18,360 bases of DNA. It comes from JANFXS01 sp022791155. GTDB taxonomy: Bacteria > Bacillota > Clostridia > Lachnospirales > Anaerotignaceae. Where the stretch lies: contig CATJUX010000098.1 of assembly GCA_949743895.1 (NCBI GenBank), forward strand, positions 1 through 18,360, in the 5' to 3' direction. The number at the start of each line of letters is the position of its first letter. The stretch's first letter is position 1. Positions 1 through 7,367 of this stretch are shown piece after piece. The notes beneath the pieces are model-generated. The model worked only from the letters and a program-made list of their open reading frames with translations. It was not told where the DNA came from and did no database searches. The position numbers and the translations under genes are program-made.

Positions 1-28
1 ATATAGCATGGTTCAAGTGGCAAATTAA
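1..28 (+). CDS. grpE: GrpE nucleotide exchange factor, C-terminal end only (partial)
   Basis: The frame starting at base 2 reads Y-S-M-V-Q-V-A-N and then TAA at 26-28. GrpE proteins typically end in a beta strand of the form (R)xSMVxVA, so the last eight codons fit well. The position, 53 bases before dnaK, is the usual hrcA-grpE-dnaK-dnaJ order. GrpE releases ADP from DnaK. Only the tail is inside the window, so the identification rests on the short motif plus context. Confidence 0.7.
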
Positions 29-81
29 GAGTATTAAAAAAATATATATGATATTAATTAGAATTTTAGGAGGAATATATA

Positions 82-1920
82 ATGGGAAAAATTATAGGCA
101 TTGACCTTGGAACAACAAATTCTTGTGTGGCTGTTATGGAAGGCGGGGCGCCTGTTGTCATTGTCAACACTGATGGCGCAAGAACAACTCCTTCTGTTGT
201 GGGTTTTGCAAAAAACGGTGAAAGGCTCATTGGAGAAACAGCCAAAAGACAGGCAATCACCAACCCAGACAACACAATCAGCTCAATCAAAAGAGAAATG
301 GGCTCAAATTATAAAGTTACGGTTGAAGGAAAAAGCTATTCACCACAGGAAATATCAGCCATGATTCTTCAGAAGTTGAAAACTGATGCCGAAAACTATC
401 TTGGAGAAAAGGTGACAGAGGCCGTCATAACAGTTCCGGCATATTTCACAGATTCACAAAGACAAGCAACAAAAGATGCAGGAAAAATTGCAGGACTTGA
501 TGTTAAACGTATTATAAATGAGCCAACAGCAGCAGCGCTTGCATATGGCCTTGACAATGAGCATGAACAGAAAATTCTTGTTTATGACCTTGGGGGCGGA
601 ACATTTGATGTTTCCGTGATTGAAATTGGCGATGGTGTCATTGAAGTTCTTGCCACAAGCGGAAACAACCGTCTTGGCGGCGATGACTTTGACAAACGTG
701 TCATTGATTATCTTGTTCAGGAATTCAAAAAAGCTGAAAACATGGATTTGAGCATAGACAAAATGGCTATGCAGCGTCTTAAAGAAGCGGCTGAAAAAGC
801 GAAGAAAGAGCTTTCAACAGTTACATCGACAAACATCAATCTTCCTTTCATAACAATGAATCAAGACGGGCCAAAGCACCTTGATGTCACACTCACAAGA
901 GCCAAATTTGATGAGCTGACTTCAGACCTTGTTGACGCAACAATGGAGCCTGTTAGAGTGGCGCTTAAAGACGCAGGACTTCAGTCAAGTGAGCTTGACA
1001 AAATACTTCTTGTTGGCGGTTCAACCCGTATAATCGCGGTTCAAGACGCTGTTAAAAAAATTACAGGAAAAGAAGCGTTTAAGGGAATCAATCCTGATGA
1101 ATGCGTTGCTGTGGGGGCAGCCATACAGGGCGGAAAAATGAGCGGCGAAAGTGGAGCAGGCGACATTATGCTTGTTGACGTTACACCTCTTTCACTTAGC
1201 ATTGAAACCCTTGGCGGCGTTGCAACAAAGATTGTTGAGAAAAACACAGCCATTCCAACAAACAAGAAACAAGTGTTCTCAACAGCAGAGGACAATCAGA
1301 CAGCTGTTGACATAAGAGTTGTTCAAGGCGAAAGGCCGCTTGCAAGGGACAACAAAGAACTGGGAATGTTCAGGCTTGACGGAATTGCTCCAGCAAGAAG
1401 GGGCATCCCTCAAATTGAAGTCACATTTGACATTGATGCCAACGGCATTGTGCATGTGAGCGCCAAAGACATGGGAACAGGCAAAGAGCAGACAATCACA
1501 ATCACTGCCAGCACAAACCTCAGCGATGAGGAAATTGACAGAGCCGTGAAAGAAGCAGAAAAGTTTGCAGAGGCTGACAAAAAAAGAAAAGAAGCCATTG
1601 ATGCCAAAAATGAAGCTGACTCGCTTATATTCCAAACAGAAAAAACGCTCAAAGACTTGGAAGGCAAAATTGACGACAGCGAAAAGAGCGCTGTTGAAAG
1701 TGAACTTAATAAGCTGAAAGAACTTGTTGGAACAATGCAGCCAGAAACAATGACAGAGACAGATGTGGCCAATCTCAAGAGTGCAACAGAAGCGCTCACA
1801 CAAGAGTTTTATAAGATAAGCGAAAAGCTTTATCAGCAGACTCAGGCAGCACAGGGACAAACAGAGGAAGCGCCAAACGGAAATCCGGATATTGTTGACG
1901 GAGATTTCAAAGAAAAATGA
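82..1920 (+). CDS. dnaK: Molecular chaperone DnaK (Hsp70)
   Basis: Cytoplasmic ATP-driven chaperone that binds exposed hydrophobic segments of client proteins and cycles with DnaJ and GrpE. The 612 residues match the usual length. Visible signatures are the phosphate-1 motif GIDLGTTNS near residues 6-14, NEPTAAALAYGLD near 146-158, DLGGGTFDVS near 169-178 and LVGGSTRI later in the ATPase domain. A substrate-binding domain and a charged helical lid follow. The C-terminus is acidic and ends DIVDGDFKEK. The region around residues 70-90 runs straight through without the roughly 24-residue segment found in Gram-negative DnaK, which supports a Firmicute origin. The ATG at 82 has AGGAGGA seven bases upstream. 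No CIRCE operator lies in the visible upstream bases, so control is presumably from further upstream. Confidence 0.98.
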   Translation: MGKIIGIDLGTTNSCVAVMEGGAPVVIVNTDGARTTPSVVGFAKNGERLIGETAKRQAITNPDNTISSIKREMGSNYKVTVEGKSYSPQEISAMILQKLKTDAENYLGEKVTEAVITVPAYFTDSQRQATKDAGKIAGLDVKRIINEPTAAALAYGLDNEHEQKILVYDLGGGTFDVSVIEIGDGVIEVLATSGNNRLGGDDFDKRVIDYLVQEFKKAENMDLSIDKMAMQRLKEAAEKAKKELSTVTSTNINLPFITMNQDGPKHLDVTLTRAKFDELTSDLVDATMEPVRVALKDAGLQSSELDKILLVGGSTRIIAVQDAVKKITGKEAFKGINPDECVAVGAAIQGGKMSGESGAGDIMLVDVTPLSLSIETLGGVATKIVEKNTAIPTNKKQVFSTAEDNQTAVDIRVVQGERPLARDNKELGMFRLDGIAPARRGIPQIEVTFDIDANGIVHVSAKDMGTGKEQTITITASTNLSDEEIDRAVKEAEKFAEADKKRKEAIDAKNEADSLIFQTEKTLKDLEGKIDDSEKSAVESELNKLKELVGTMQPETMTETDVANLKSATEALTQEFYKISEKLYQQTQAAQGQTEEAPNGNPDIVDGDFKEK

Positions 1921-1930
1921 TATAATTTTG

Positions 1931-1976
1931 CAAAGGGCGGAGGTTTTGCCTTCACCCTTTGTTTTGTAAAAATTTT
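1931..1976 (+). terminator. Hairpin with T-rich tail between dnaK and dnaJ (attenuator-like)
   Basis: CAAAGGG at 1931-1937 pairs with CCCTTTG at 1955-1961. The stem continues inward as GGAGG opposite CCTTC, with one mismatch and wobble pairs, around a small TTT loop. TTTT follows directly, and an A5T5 stretch lies at 1968-1977. This looks like an intrinsic terminator inside the chaperone operon. It may be leaky, giving less dnaJ than dnaK, or it may act as an mRNA processing or stability element. Confidence 0.6.
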
Positions 1977-2012
1977 TAGGCGTTATGCCTTTTCAAACAG
2001 GCGGTGATTTAA

Positions 2013-3131
2013 TTGGCAAAAGATTATTATGACATACTTGGAATTGACAAAAACGCTTCCGAAAGCGATATAAAAAAGGCATATCGCAAAATGGCTAAAA
2101 AATATCATCCCGACAACAACCCTGGTGATAAAACGGCCGAAGAAAAAATGAAGGAAGTCAATCAGGCATATGAAGTGCTGAGTGACTCTGGCAAACGTGC
2201 AAAATATGACCAATTTGGAAGCGATGCGTTTGAACAGAGTGGTGGCGGCAGTGGATTCTATGGCGGCATGGACTTTGACATGGGCGACATATTCAGCATG
2301 TTTGGTTTTGGCGGTGGTGCATCATCAAAAAGAAATGGCCCGCAAAGAGGTTCTGACGTTGTTGTCACAATTCAAATTTCATTTGAGGAAGCAATTTTTG
2401 GCGCCACAAAGGAAATTGCCGTGAGCGTTGTTGACAAATGTGACACATGCAACGGAACTGGTTCGGCGCCGGGAAGCCATGCCGAAACATGCCGAAAATG
2501 CAGTGGAACAGGACAGGAAAGAGTTGTCCAACAATCTATATTTGGTTCAATGACAAGTGTGCGCACTTGCTCTGTGTGCGGCGGAACAGGGAAAATTATA
2601 AAAGATCCATGCCAAACTTGCCAAGGCAAGGGGCGTGTTAAAAAAGTCAAAAAATTTGATGTCAACATTCCAAAGGGAATTGACCATGGCCAGACAATTC
2701 GTCTTGCAGGGAAAGGCGAAGCAGGGACAAACAATGGCCCTTATGGCGATCTCATGGTGACAGTTTATGTCAAGCCCGACAAATATTTTGTCCGCAAGGG
2801 GCTTGATCTTTATTGCGATGTTCCCATAACATTTGTTCAGGCAGCACTGGGAGACGAGATCAAAGTTAAAACTGTTGACGGTGAAGTGAGCTATAACGTT
2901 AAGGCGGGAACACAGCCGGAAACAACAGCAGTTATAAAAGGCGTTGGTGTTCCAAGCCTCAGAAACAGCAACCAGAGAGGCAACCAAATTATAACACTTA
3001 AAGTTAAAATTCCAACTGAACTTACATCAAAGCAAAAAGAACTGCTTAAATCATTTTATGGAGATTCTTCCGATTCGCCAGAAGAACGCGAAAAAAAAGG
3101 CTTTTGGGACAAAGTTAAGGAAAAACTTTAG
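2013..3131 (+). CDS. dnaJ: Chaperone protein DnaJ (Hsp40, type I)
   Basis: Co-chaperone that delivers unfolded proteins to DnaK and stimulates its ATPase. The 372 residues hold all type I parts: a J domain at about 1-70 with the HPD triad at 32-34, a Gly/Phe-rich linker at about 76-110, four zinc-binding CxxCxGxG repeats (Cys 143/146, 160/163, 186/189, 200/203), then the C-terminal substrate-binding beta domains. The start is TTG: the codons give M-A-K-D-Y-Y-D-I-L-G, the expected N-terminus, no ATG or GTG fits, and AGGCGGTG lies just upstream. It is 92 bases downstream of dnaK with a hairpin between them. Confidence 0.97.
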   Translation: MAKDYYDILGIDKNASESDIKKAYRKMAKKYHPDNNPGDKTAEEKMKEVNQAYEVLSDSGKRAKYDQFGSDAFEQSGGGSGFYGGMDFDMGDIFSMFGFGGGASSKRNGPQRGSDVVVTIQISFEEAIFGATKEIAVSVVDKCDTCNGTGSAPGSHAETCRKCSGTGQERVVQQSIFGSMTSVRTCSVCGGTGKIIKDPCQTCQGKGRVKKVKKFDVNIPKGIDHGQTIRLAGKGEAGTNNGPYGDLMVTVYVKPDKYFVRKGLDLYCDVPITFVQAALGDEIKVKTVDGEVSYNVKAGTQPETTAVIKGVGVPSLRNSNQRGNQIITLKVKIPTELTSKQKELLKSFYGDSSDSPEEREKKGFWDKVKEKL

Positions 3132-3140
3132 AATGAAATG

Positions 3141-3179
3141 CAAAAGACGCAAAGAGCGGTGAACTCTGTGCGTCTTTTG
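3141..3179. terminator. Shared terminator between dnaJ and the convergent DUF362 gene
   Basis: CAAAAGACGCA at 3141-3151 pairs with TGCGTCTTTTG at 3169-3179; AGAG/CTCT extends the stem around a short loop. The T-rich 3' arm can end dnaJ transcription. The same hairpin lies just past the stop of the opposing gene at 3199, so it can serve both strands. Confidence 0.75.
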
Positions 3180-3198
3180 TTGGTTAAAATTGAAATGA

Positions 3199-4344
3199 TT
3201 AAAATTTTGAGAGAATTTTGAACAAAAATGGCCTTTTGATTTCAACGGCTTTCATGGGACAAAGTTCCTGACAGCAGAAACAGCGTATGCATTTTTCTAA
3301 GTTGACATGTGGAACTTTGTTTTCAATTTTGATGACTTTTGCCGGGCAGTTTTTGGCGCAGTCGCCGCAACCAACGCAAAGTGATGTGTTGAAAAACAAT
3401 TTTGGCTGCAAATTTCGTTTGACAGCCCTTTCAATGATTTTTGGCGTGTTTTTTCCTAAAAAGTGTATGCTTTTTATGTCTGGAAGCTTGAAATCTTTTT
3501 GTATGAACTGAGATATTTCGTCACCAACAAATTCTATGCCGGTTATATCTTTGCTGCACAAATTCCTTTCAATTGCATGTTTTATCAAGGGGAACTCTGT
3601 GGCTTTGGCATTTAATATGACTGAGGCGGCCAAATCCAGCTCAAATGGGTTTGGTGAGGCGAGTATGGCGCCAACCTTTTTTGGGATTCCGGCCGTTGGC
3701 CCAGCGCCTTCCATGGCATATATGGAGTCCATGAACGAGAGAATGGGCCTTGCATATTGGCATATGTCTATGAGGCTTTCAGAAAATGCATCTGAATCAG
3801 GATAGTTAAAATGATATTCGGCTTTTACAGTTCCGGGGATAATGCCAAACATGTTTTTGACCGCGCCTGTCATTTTTGTCATGCTGTGAGACTTGAGTTT
3901 TGAAACGGATATTATTTTGTCAGCGGCCACTGCAAATTTGGCCACAGTCAGCTTTTTGAGCATGTTTCCATTTGGATTTTCAACTGTTGTTGATTCTGTT
4001 GAAAAGTTCAAACGTGCGCCGCTTATTTTTGCAGCATGTTCCATTCCAGTTGTTTTGTATATGGCGCGCAGCATGACTTCGTTGAAAGGCCCGCCAGGGC
4101 TGTCGCCAATTATAACATTGCAGCCGTAATCCACAAGCGTTTTTGCCAGCGCGGCAACAAAAATTGGGTTTGTTGTTGCCGCGTCTTCAGGCTTTTTGCG
4201 CATGACAATGTTAACTTTCAAAAGAACGGTTTCGCCTTTTTCTATATATTTTTCAATGCCTCCAAGGTTGAAAAATGAATGCTGTATTTTTTCTTTAATG
4301 ATATTATAATCATAGTTGGGACATGATTCAACTGAGACTAAAAT
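3199..4344 (-). CDS. DUF362 protein with C-terminal 2[4Fe-4S] ferredoxin domain, probable ATT start
   Basis: An iron-sulfur protein of a family common in anaerobes; its biochemical role is not established. The N-terminal part has the DUF362 features: an ATTNP motif, GDSPGGP, and SKLKSHSMTKMTGAVKN with the conserved lysines and histidine. The C-terminus carries two CxxCxxCxxxCP motifs (about Cys 323/326/329/333 and 352/355/358/362), expected to hold two [4Fe-4S] clusters. The only ATG/GTG/TTG start in the N-terminal part is a TTG at 4221, which would remove the first strand and helix of the domain. The frame is open upstream to a TAA at 4377-4375, and a strong AAGGAGGT site at 4359-4352 sits eight bases before an ATT codon at 4344. 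I therefore place the start there (381 residues). A sequencing error or a shorter TTG-started protein is the alternative. It diverges from the peptidase gene. Confidence 0.85.
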   Translation of the reverse strand: MLVSVESCPNYDYNIIKEKIQHSFFNLGGIEKYIEKGETVLLKVNIVMRKKPEDAATTNPIFVAALAKTLVDYGCNVIIGDSPGGPFNEVMLRAIYKTTGMEHAAKISGARLNFSTESTTVENPNGNMLKKLTVAKFAVAADKIISVSKLKSHSMTKMTGAVKNMFGIIPGTVKAEYHFNYPDSDAFSESLIDICQYARPILSFMDSIYAMEGAGPTAGIPKKVGAILASPNPFELDLAASVILNAKATEFPLIKHAIERNLCSKDITGIEFVGDEISQFIQKDFKLPDIKSIHFLGKNTPKIIERAVKRNLQPKLFFNTSLCVGCGDCAKNCPAKVIKIENKVPHVNLEKCIRCFCCQELCPMKAVEIKRPFLFKILSKF

Positions 4345-4351
4345 TTTGAAA

Positions 4352-4359
4352 ACCTCCTT
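4352..4359 (-). promoter_or_regulatory. Strong ribosome binding site that fixes the ATT start
   Basis: The minus strand reads AAGGAGGT here. The next ATG, GTG or TTG in the DUF362 frame is more than 120 bases downstream, whereas an in-frame ATT lies at the ideal eight-base spacing. This site is the main reason for proposing a non-standard start codon. Confidence 0.7.
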
Positions 4360-4439
4360 GCTGTCAAAAGGAATTTACAATAGATTCAAAACAATAAAAA
4401 GAAATATGATGACATGAATTGATATTTTTTAACATAAAT

Positions 4440-4448
4440 ATTATACCA
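4440..4448 (-). promoter_or_regulatory. Extended -10 promoter for the DUF362 gene
   Basis: The minus strand reads TGG followed by a perfect TATAAT at 4445-4440, an extended -10 element. No convincing -35 hexamer is seen at the right distance, which is usual for this promoter type. The leader would run about 75 bases to the ribosome site. Confidence 0.5.
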
Positions 4449-4486
4449 CTATATTTTGCTATTAACTACATACATTGAAATTTTTG

Positions 4487-4495
4487 TGATATACT
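4487..4495 (+). promoter_or_regulatory. Extended -10 promoter for the peptidase gene
   Basis: TGA followed by TATACT (4490-4495) forms an extended -10 about 28 bases before the ATG at 4518. Transcription would begin near 4502, just ahead of the GAGGTG ribosome site at 4507-4512. TTGAAA at 4475-4480 is too close to serve as a normal -35. Confidence 0.5.
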
Positions 4496-4517
4496 GTTTT
4501 TAAAATGAGGTGTTGAA

Positions 4518-5741
4518 ATGAAAGAATTTTTTACAAAAAACAGAAACAAGGTTTACAGTGTTTTGAATGACGGCGATTTTGTGCTTATGTTTGCCGGTGA
4601 GGCGCCAACGAAGCGTGGAGATGAGAAATATTTGTTTTCGCCTGACAGAAATTTTTATTATCTGACAGGGATTGACAGTGAAAAATGTGCATTTCTTATG
4701 GCACGGGAAAACGGTGAAAAAATTGAAAGGCTTTATATACAGCGTGATAACGGCCATCAGGCAAAATGGGTTGGAGCCAATATAACAGCTGAATGCGCCG
4801 CTTCAGAAAGTGGAATTGATGATGTGAAATTCATTGACGAATTGAAAGATGACATGGTAAATTATAAAAAGTGCGTAAAACGCATTTTTGTTGATTTCAG
4901 CAGAAGTGACATTGTGCTTGATGAACTTTGGAATGAAATTAAAAATTCAATGCGTGATCAAGAGCTTGTTGACATATTCCCTATCATGGCGCAGTTTAGA
5001 GTTGTGAAAGAAAAAGAAGAAATTGAGCGCATACAAAGTGCCATTGAAATAACAATAGAGGCAATAAAAGAAATGATGAAAAACACAAAAGCAGGAATGA
5101 TGGAATATGAAATAGAAGCATATTATGACTATACTCTCACAAAAAACGGGGTTAGGGATAAGGCGTTCAACACAATAGTTGCTTCAGGAGCCAATGGAAC
5201 GGTTCTTCATTATTCAAAAAACAATTCAAAGGTTGAAGATGGCGATCTTATATTAGTTGATGCCGGGGCACAGTTGAACTGGTATAACGGTGATATAACA
5301 AGAACATTCCCAGCAAACGGAAAATTTTCTGAAAAACAAAAAATTGTGTATAACATCGTTTTGAAAGGCCAAGAGCTTGTTATCAATTCAATGAAGCCGG
5401 GAGTCCCTATAGCAAGTTTGAATGAAAAATTGAAGGATTATTATTTTGAAGAATTGAAAAAAATTGGCCTTGTGAAAAACAGAGAAGATGTTTTCAAATA
5501 TTATTATCACAATGTTGGACATTTTTTGGGCGCTGAAACGCATGACGTTGGAAACAGGGATCAAACTTTGAAAGAAGGCATGGTTTTGACAGTGGAGCCA
5601 GGGCTTTATGTTGAGGAATGGGACATCGGCATACGCATTGAAGATGATGTGCTTGTGACAGAAAATGGCTGTGAAATTTTGTCGGCCGGCATGATGAAAA
5701 CAGTGGAAGAAATTGAGGAATTTATGGCTGATGGCAGATAA
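4518..5741 (+). CDS. pepP: Xaa-Pro aminopeptidase (peptidase family M24B)
   Basis: Cytoplasmic metallopeptidase that releases an N-terminal residue preceding proline. An N-terminal creatinase-like domain (about 1-165) precedes the pita-bread catalytic domain. The five dinuclear metal ligands are visible: Asp248 (LVDAG), Asp259 (NGDITRTF), His335 (VGHFLGAETH), Glu360 (TVEPGLY) and Glu375 (GIRIEDD). His341 in ETHDVG matches the conserved second histidine. The length of 407 residues is usual for the family. ATG with GAGGTG six bases ahead sets the start. It overlaps the next gene by 11 bases, so the two are probably translated together. Prolidase activity cannot be excluded from sequence alone. 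Confidence 0.93.
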   Translation: MKEFFTKNRNKVYSVLNDGDFVLMFAGEAPTKRGDEKYLFSPDRNFYYLTGIDSEKCAFLMARENGEKIERLYIQRDNGHQAKWVGANITAECAASESGIDDVKFIDELKDDMVNYKKCVKRIFVDFSRSDIVLDELWNEIKNSMRDQELVDIFPIMAQFRVVKEKEEIERIQSAIEITIEAIKEMMKNTKAGMMEYEIEAYYDYTLTKNGVRDKAFNTIVASGANGTVLHYSKNNSKVEDGDLILVDAGAQLNWYNGDITRTFPANGKFSEKQKIVYNIVLKGQELVINSMKPGVPIASLNEKLKDYYFEELKKIGLVKNREDVFKYYYHNVGHFLGAETHDVGNRDQTLKEGMVLTVEPGLYVEEWDIGIRIEDDVLVTENGCEILSAGMMKTVEEIEEFMADGR

Positions 5742-6462
5742 TGAGGATTTTTTGGAAAAAGATATGTTTTTTCCCGTTGCTGAGTTTTTGCGCGAGCATG
5801 GCTATGAAGTTTTTGGCGAAGTGAACGGGTGTGACATTGCAGCTTCAAAAAACGGTGAAATCATAGCTGTTGAAATGAAAAAGGCGTTTAATCTCAAGCT
5901 TGTGTATCAGGCCATAAACCGTCAGGAAGCGGCGGACATCGTTTATGTTGCTGTTGGAAGAAGCAAAAAGGGAATGCGTGACAGCAACTTCAAAGGAATG
6001 GTTAAGCTTTTGAAACGCCTTGACGTTGGGCTTATGACAGTTGCCATGGACAGTCCTGTGAAAACAGTTGATGTTGTTGTTGAACCAAAACTGCACAAAG
6101 GCAGCTGGAGCCAAAAAAAGAAAAAGCTTCGAAATGAGATTGAAGGAAGAAGCCTGAACATGAATGACGGCGGCACAAACAAAACAGAAATCATCACAGC
6201 ATATAAAGAAAAAAGCATTGAATTTTTGTGCTTTGCTGAAAAGAATGGCACAATCACGAACAGCATTTTGAAACAAATGGGTTATGACCAAAAAACATAC
6301 AGCATTCTTTACAGAAACTATTATGGCTGGTTCAAAAAAACAGGAAAGGCTGAATATGTGGTTTCAGAAAAGGGAAAAGAAGCCCTTAAAAACGAGAGAT
6401 ATAAAAAGCTTGTAGAGTTTTATATGGATTCTGTCAAAACGTTTGAAAACGGTTGCTCATGA
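5731..6462 (+). CDS. DUF2161 family protein, PD-(D/E)XK nuclease-like fold
   Basis: A 243-residue protein resembling the DUF2161 (nuclease-related) family. The N-terminal half has the PD-(D/E)XK pattern: GEVNGCD with Asp35, then AVEMK with Glu48 and Lys50, followed by a helix with Gln60 (KLVYQAINR). The C-terminal part (about 140-240) looks like a small winged-helix region with the family's NYYGWF motif. The substrate is unknown and nuclease activity has not been shown for this gene. I chose ATG 5731, with GAGGA at 5715-5719 upstream; a TTG at 5713 is possible. The start lies inside the end of the peptidase gene, and a terminator follows. Confidence 0.8.
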   Translation: MADNEDFLEKDMFFPVAEFLREHGYEVFGEVNGCDIAASKNGEIIAVEMKKAFNLKLVYQAINRQEAADIVYVAVGRSKKGMRDSNFKGMVKLLKRLDVGLMTVAMDSPVKTVDVVVEPKLHKGSWSQKKKKLRNEIEGRSLNMNDGGTNKTEIITAYKEKSIEFLCFAEKNGTITNSILKQMGYDQKTYSILYRNYYGWFKKTGKAEYVVSEKGKEALKNERYKKLVEFYMDSVKTFENGCS

Positions 6463-6486
6463 AATTTTTGTTTGCATGTGTTTTTG

Positions 6487-6521
6487 AAGGGACATGGAAT
6501 TGCTGTTCTATGTCCCTTTTT
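6487..6521 (+). terminator. Intrinsic terminator after the peptidase/DUF2161 pair
   Basis: AAGGGACAT at 6487-6495 pairs with ATGTCCCTT at 6510-6518. The stem continues through one G-T pair and GAA/TTC to a six-base loop (6500-6505), and a T-run follows. Confidence 0.88.
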
Positions 6522-6549
6522 GAATTCAACAACAAAATTTTGCCTATTT

Positions 6550-6578
6550 GAAAATTATGGCCTTTTGGGTCATAAACT
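6550..6578 (+). promoter_or_regulatory. Candidate sporulation sigma-E promoter of yunB
   Basis: GAAAATT at 6550-6556, a 14-base spacer, then CATAAACT at 6571-6578. Against the Bacillus sigma-E consensus (KMATATT, about 14 bases, CATACAHT) this matches six of seven and seven of eight positions. It sits directly before a sporulation gene that is sigma-E dependent in Bacillus subtilis. The transcript would start close to the GAGAGGTG ribosome site, giving a very short leader. Confidence 0.5.
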
Positions 6579-6598
6579 TATTAAGAGAGGTGATTTTG

Positions 6599-7234
6599 TT
6601 GGAACGCTATGCTAAAATGCATTTTGTGAGCAAAAGAAAAAAACGTATCATGATATTGAAAATTGCTATATTCTTTTTTGTTGCGGCAAACTTATTTTTG
6701 ATAGCTGAAAGAAGGATTATGCCGGCCATAGTTGAAATAAGCATGATTGAAGCAAAGCAAATTTCATCAGGAGTTATTGACAGATGTGTGAAAGAAAATA
6801 TATCAGGAAAGGGATTCAAAACGGCTGATTTTTTTGCAGCTGAGGGAGGCTCGTTTTCGGCAAATACAATTCTCATAAATGACATTTGCGTTTCAATAAG
6901 CGAAAGCGTAAACAGAGAGATGTCTCAGATGGCCAAAAGAAAAATATTGATACCCATAGGAGCGGCAACGGGAATTGAGTCATTTGCAAATTATGGCCCT
7001 GAAGTCGAGTTTTATATAAGGCAGATGGGAAAGGCCAATGTTGATTATGAAGCGGAATTTTTGCCGGCGGGGATAAATCTTGTTAATTACAGGGTTTATA
7101 TATCTGTTGATTTGGAAATTAAAACGGTCAATCCTTTGGGAAACGGGGTTGTGAAAACAACAAGGAAAGTTGTGCTCATTGACACAATCATTGAAGGTGA
7201 CATGCCGAATAACTATATTAAAATGGCCAATTGA
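6599..7234 (+). CDS. yunB: Sporulation protein YunB
   Basis: A 211-residue membrane-anchored protein of the YunB family, made in the mother cell during sporulation in Bacillus; its exact role is not known. A basic N-terminus (SKRKKR) precedes one membrane segment at about 20-36. The extracytoplasmic part shows family features: a helical region rich in Ile/Asn, IPIGAATGIESFANYGP, PAGINLVNYRVYISV, and near the end a valine-rich strand followed by IIEGDMPNNY, matching the usual ETVIVGxVPxxY. The start is best placed at TTG 6599, six bases after GAGAGGTG; upstream codons back to 6548 lie in the promoter region. It is a single gene between a terminator and the lar operon and marks the host as a spore former. 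Confidence 0.85.
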   Translation: MERYAKMHFVSKRKKRIMILKIAIFFFVAANLFLIAERRIMPAIVEISMIEAKQISSGVIDRCVKENISGKGFKTADFFAAEGGSFSANTILINDICVSISESVNREMSQMAKRKILIPIGAATGIESFANYGPEVEFYIRQMGKANVDYEAEFLPAGINLVNYRVYISVDLEIKTVNPLGNGVVKTTRKVVLIDTIIEGDMPNNYIKMAN

Positions 7235-7284
7235 TATTGAAAAAATGATTATATGATATTAAAATAGTATGAATTTGATGTTAT

Positions 7285-7293
7285 TGTTATAAA
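7285..7293 (+). promoter_or_regulatory. Possible extended -10 promoter for the lar operon
   Basis: TGT followed by TATAAA (7288-7293) forms an extended -10-like element about 75 bases before the larE start. No clear -35 is present. A weak inverted repeat (AAATTG at 7309-7314, CAATTT at 7327-7332) lies in the leader and could be an operator, but it is not strong evidence of one. Confidence 0.35.
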
Positions 7294-7367
7294 AACAAAT
7301 GATGATTCAAATTGTTTGCAAAAAAGCAATTTAAGTTGGAACTACGCTTTTATGAGGAGGAAATGAA

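Noticed and set aside
1..81. CIRCE/HrcA operator before dnaK
   Set aside because: No TTAGCACTC-type inverted repeat in the visible bases; it would normally lie before hrcA or grpE, outside the window.
1279..1860. Minus-strand open frame of 193 codons opposite dnaK
   Set aside because: Cys/Phe-rich composition typical of antisense to a lysine- and glutamate-rich gene; dnaK is clearly the coding strand.
3199..4344. DUF362 gene considered as a LarA-like (DUF2088) enzyme near the lar operon
   Set aside because: The motifs are those of DUF362 with two ferredoxin clusters; it is on the other strand and separated by several genes.
5713..5733. TTG at 5713 as start of the DUF2161 gene
   Set aside because: The upstream ribosome site is weak and would add LRNLWL-type residues lying within the peptidase gene; ATG 5731 gives the family-like N-terminus.
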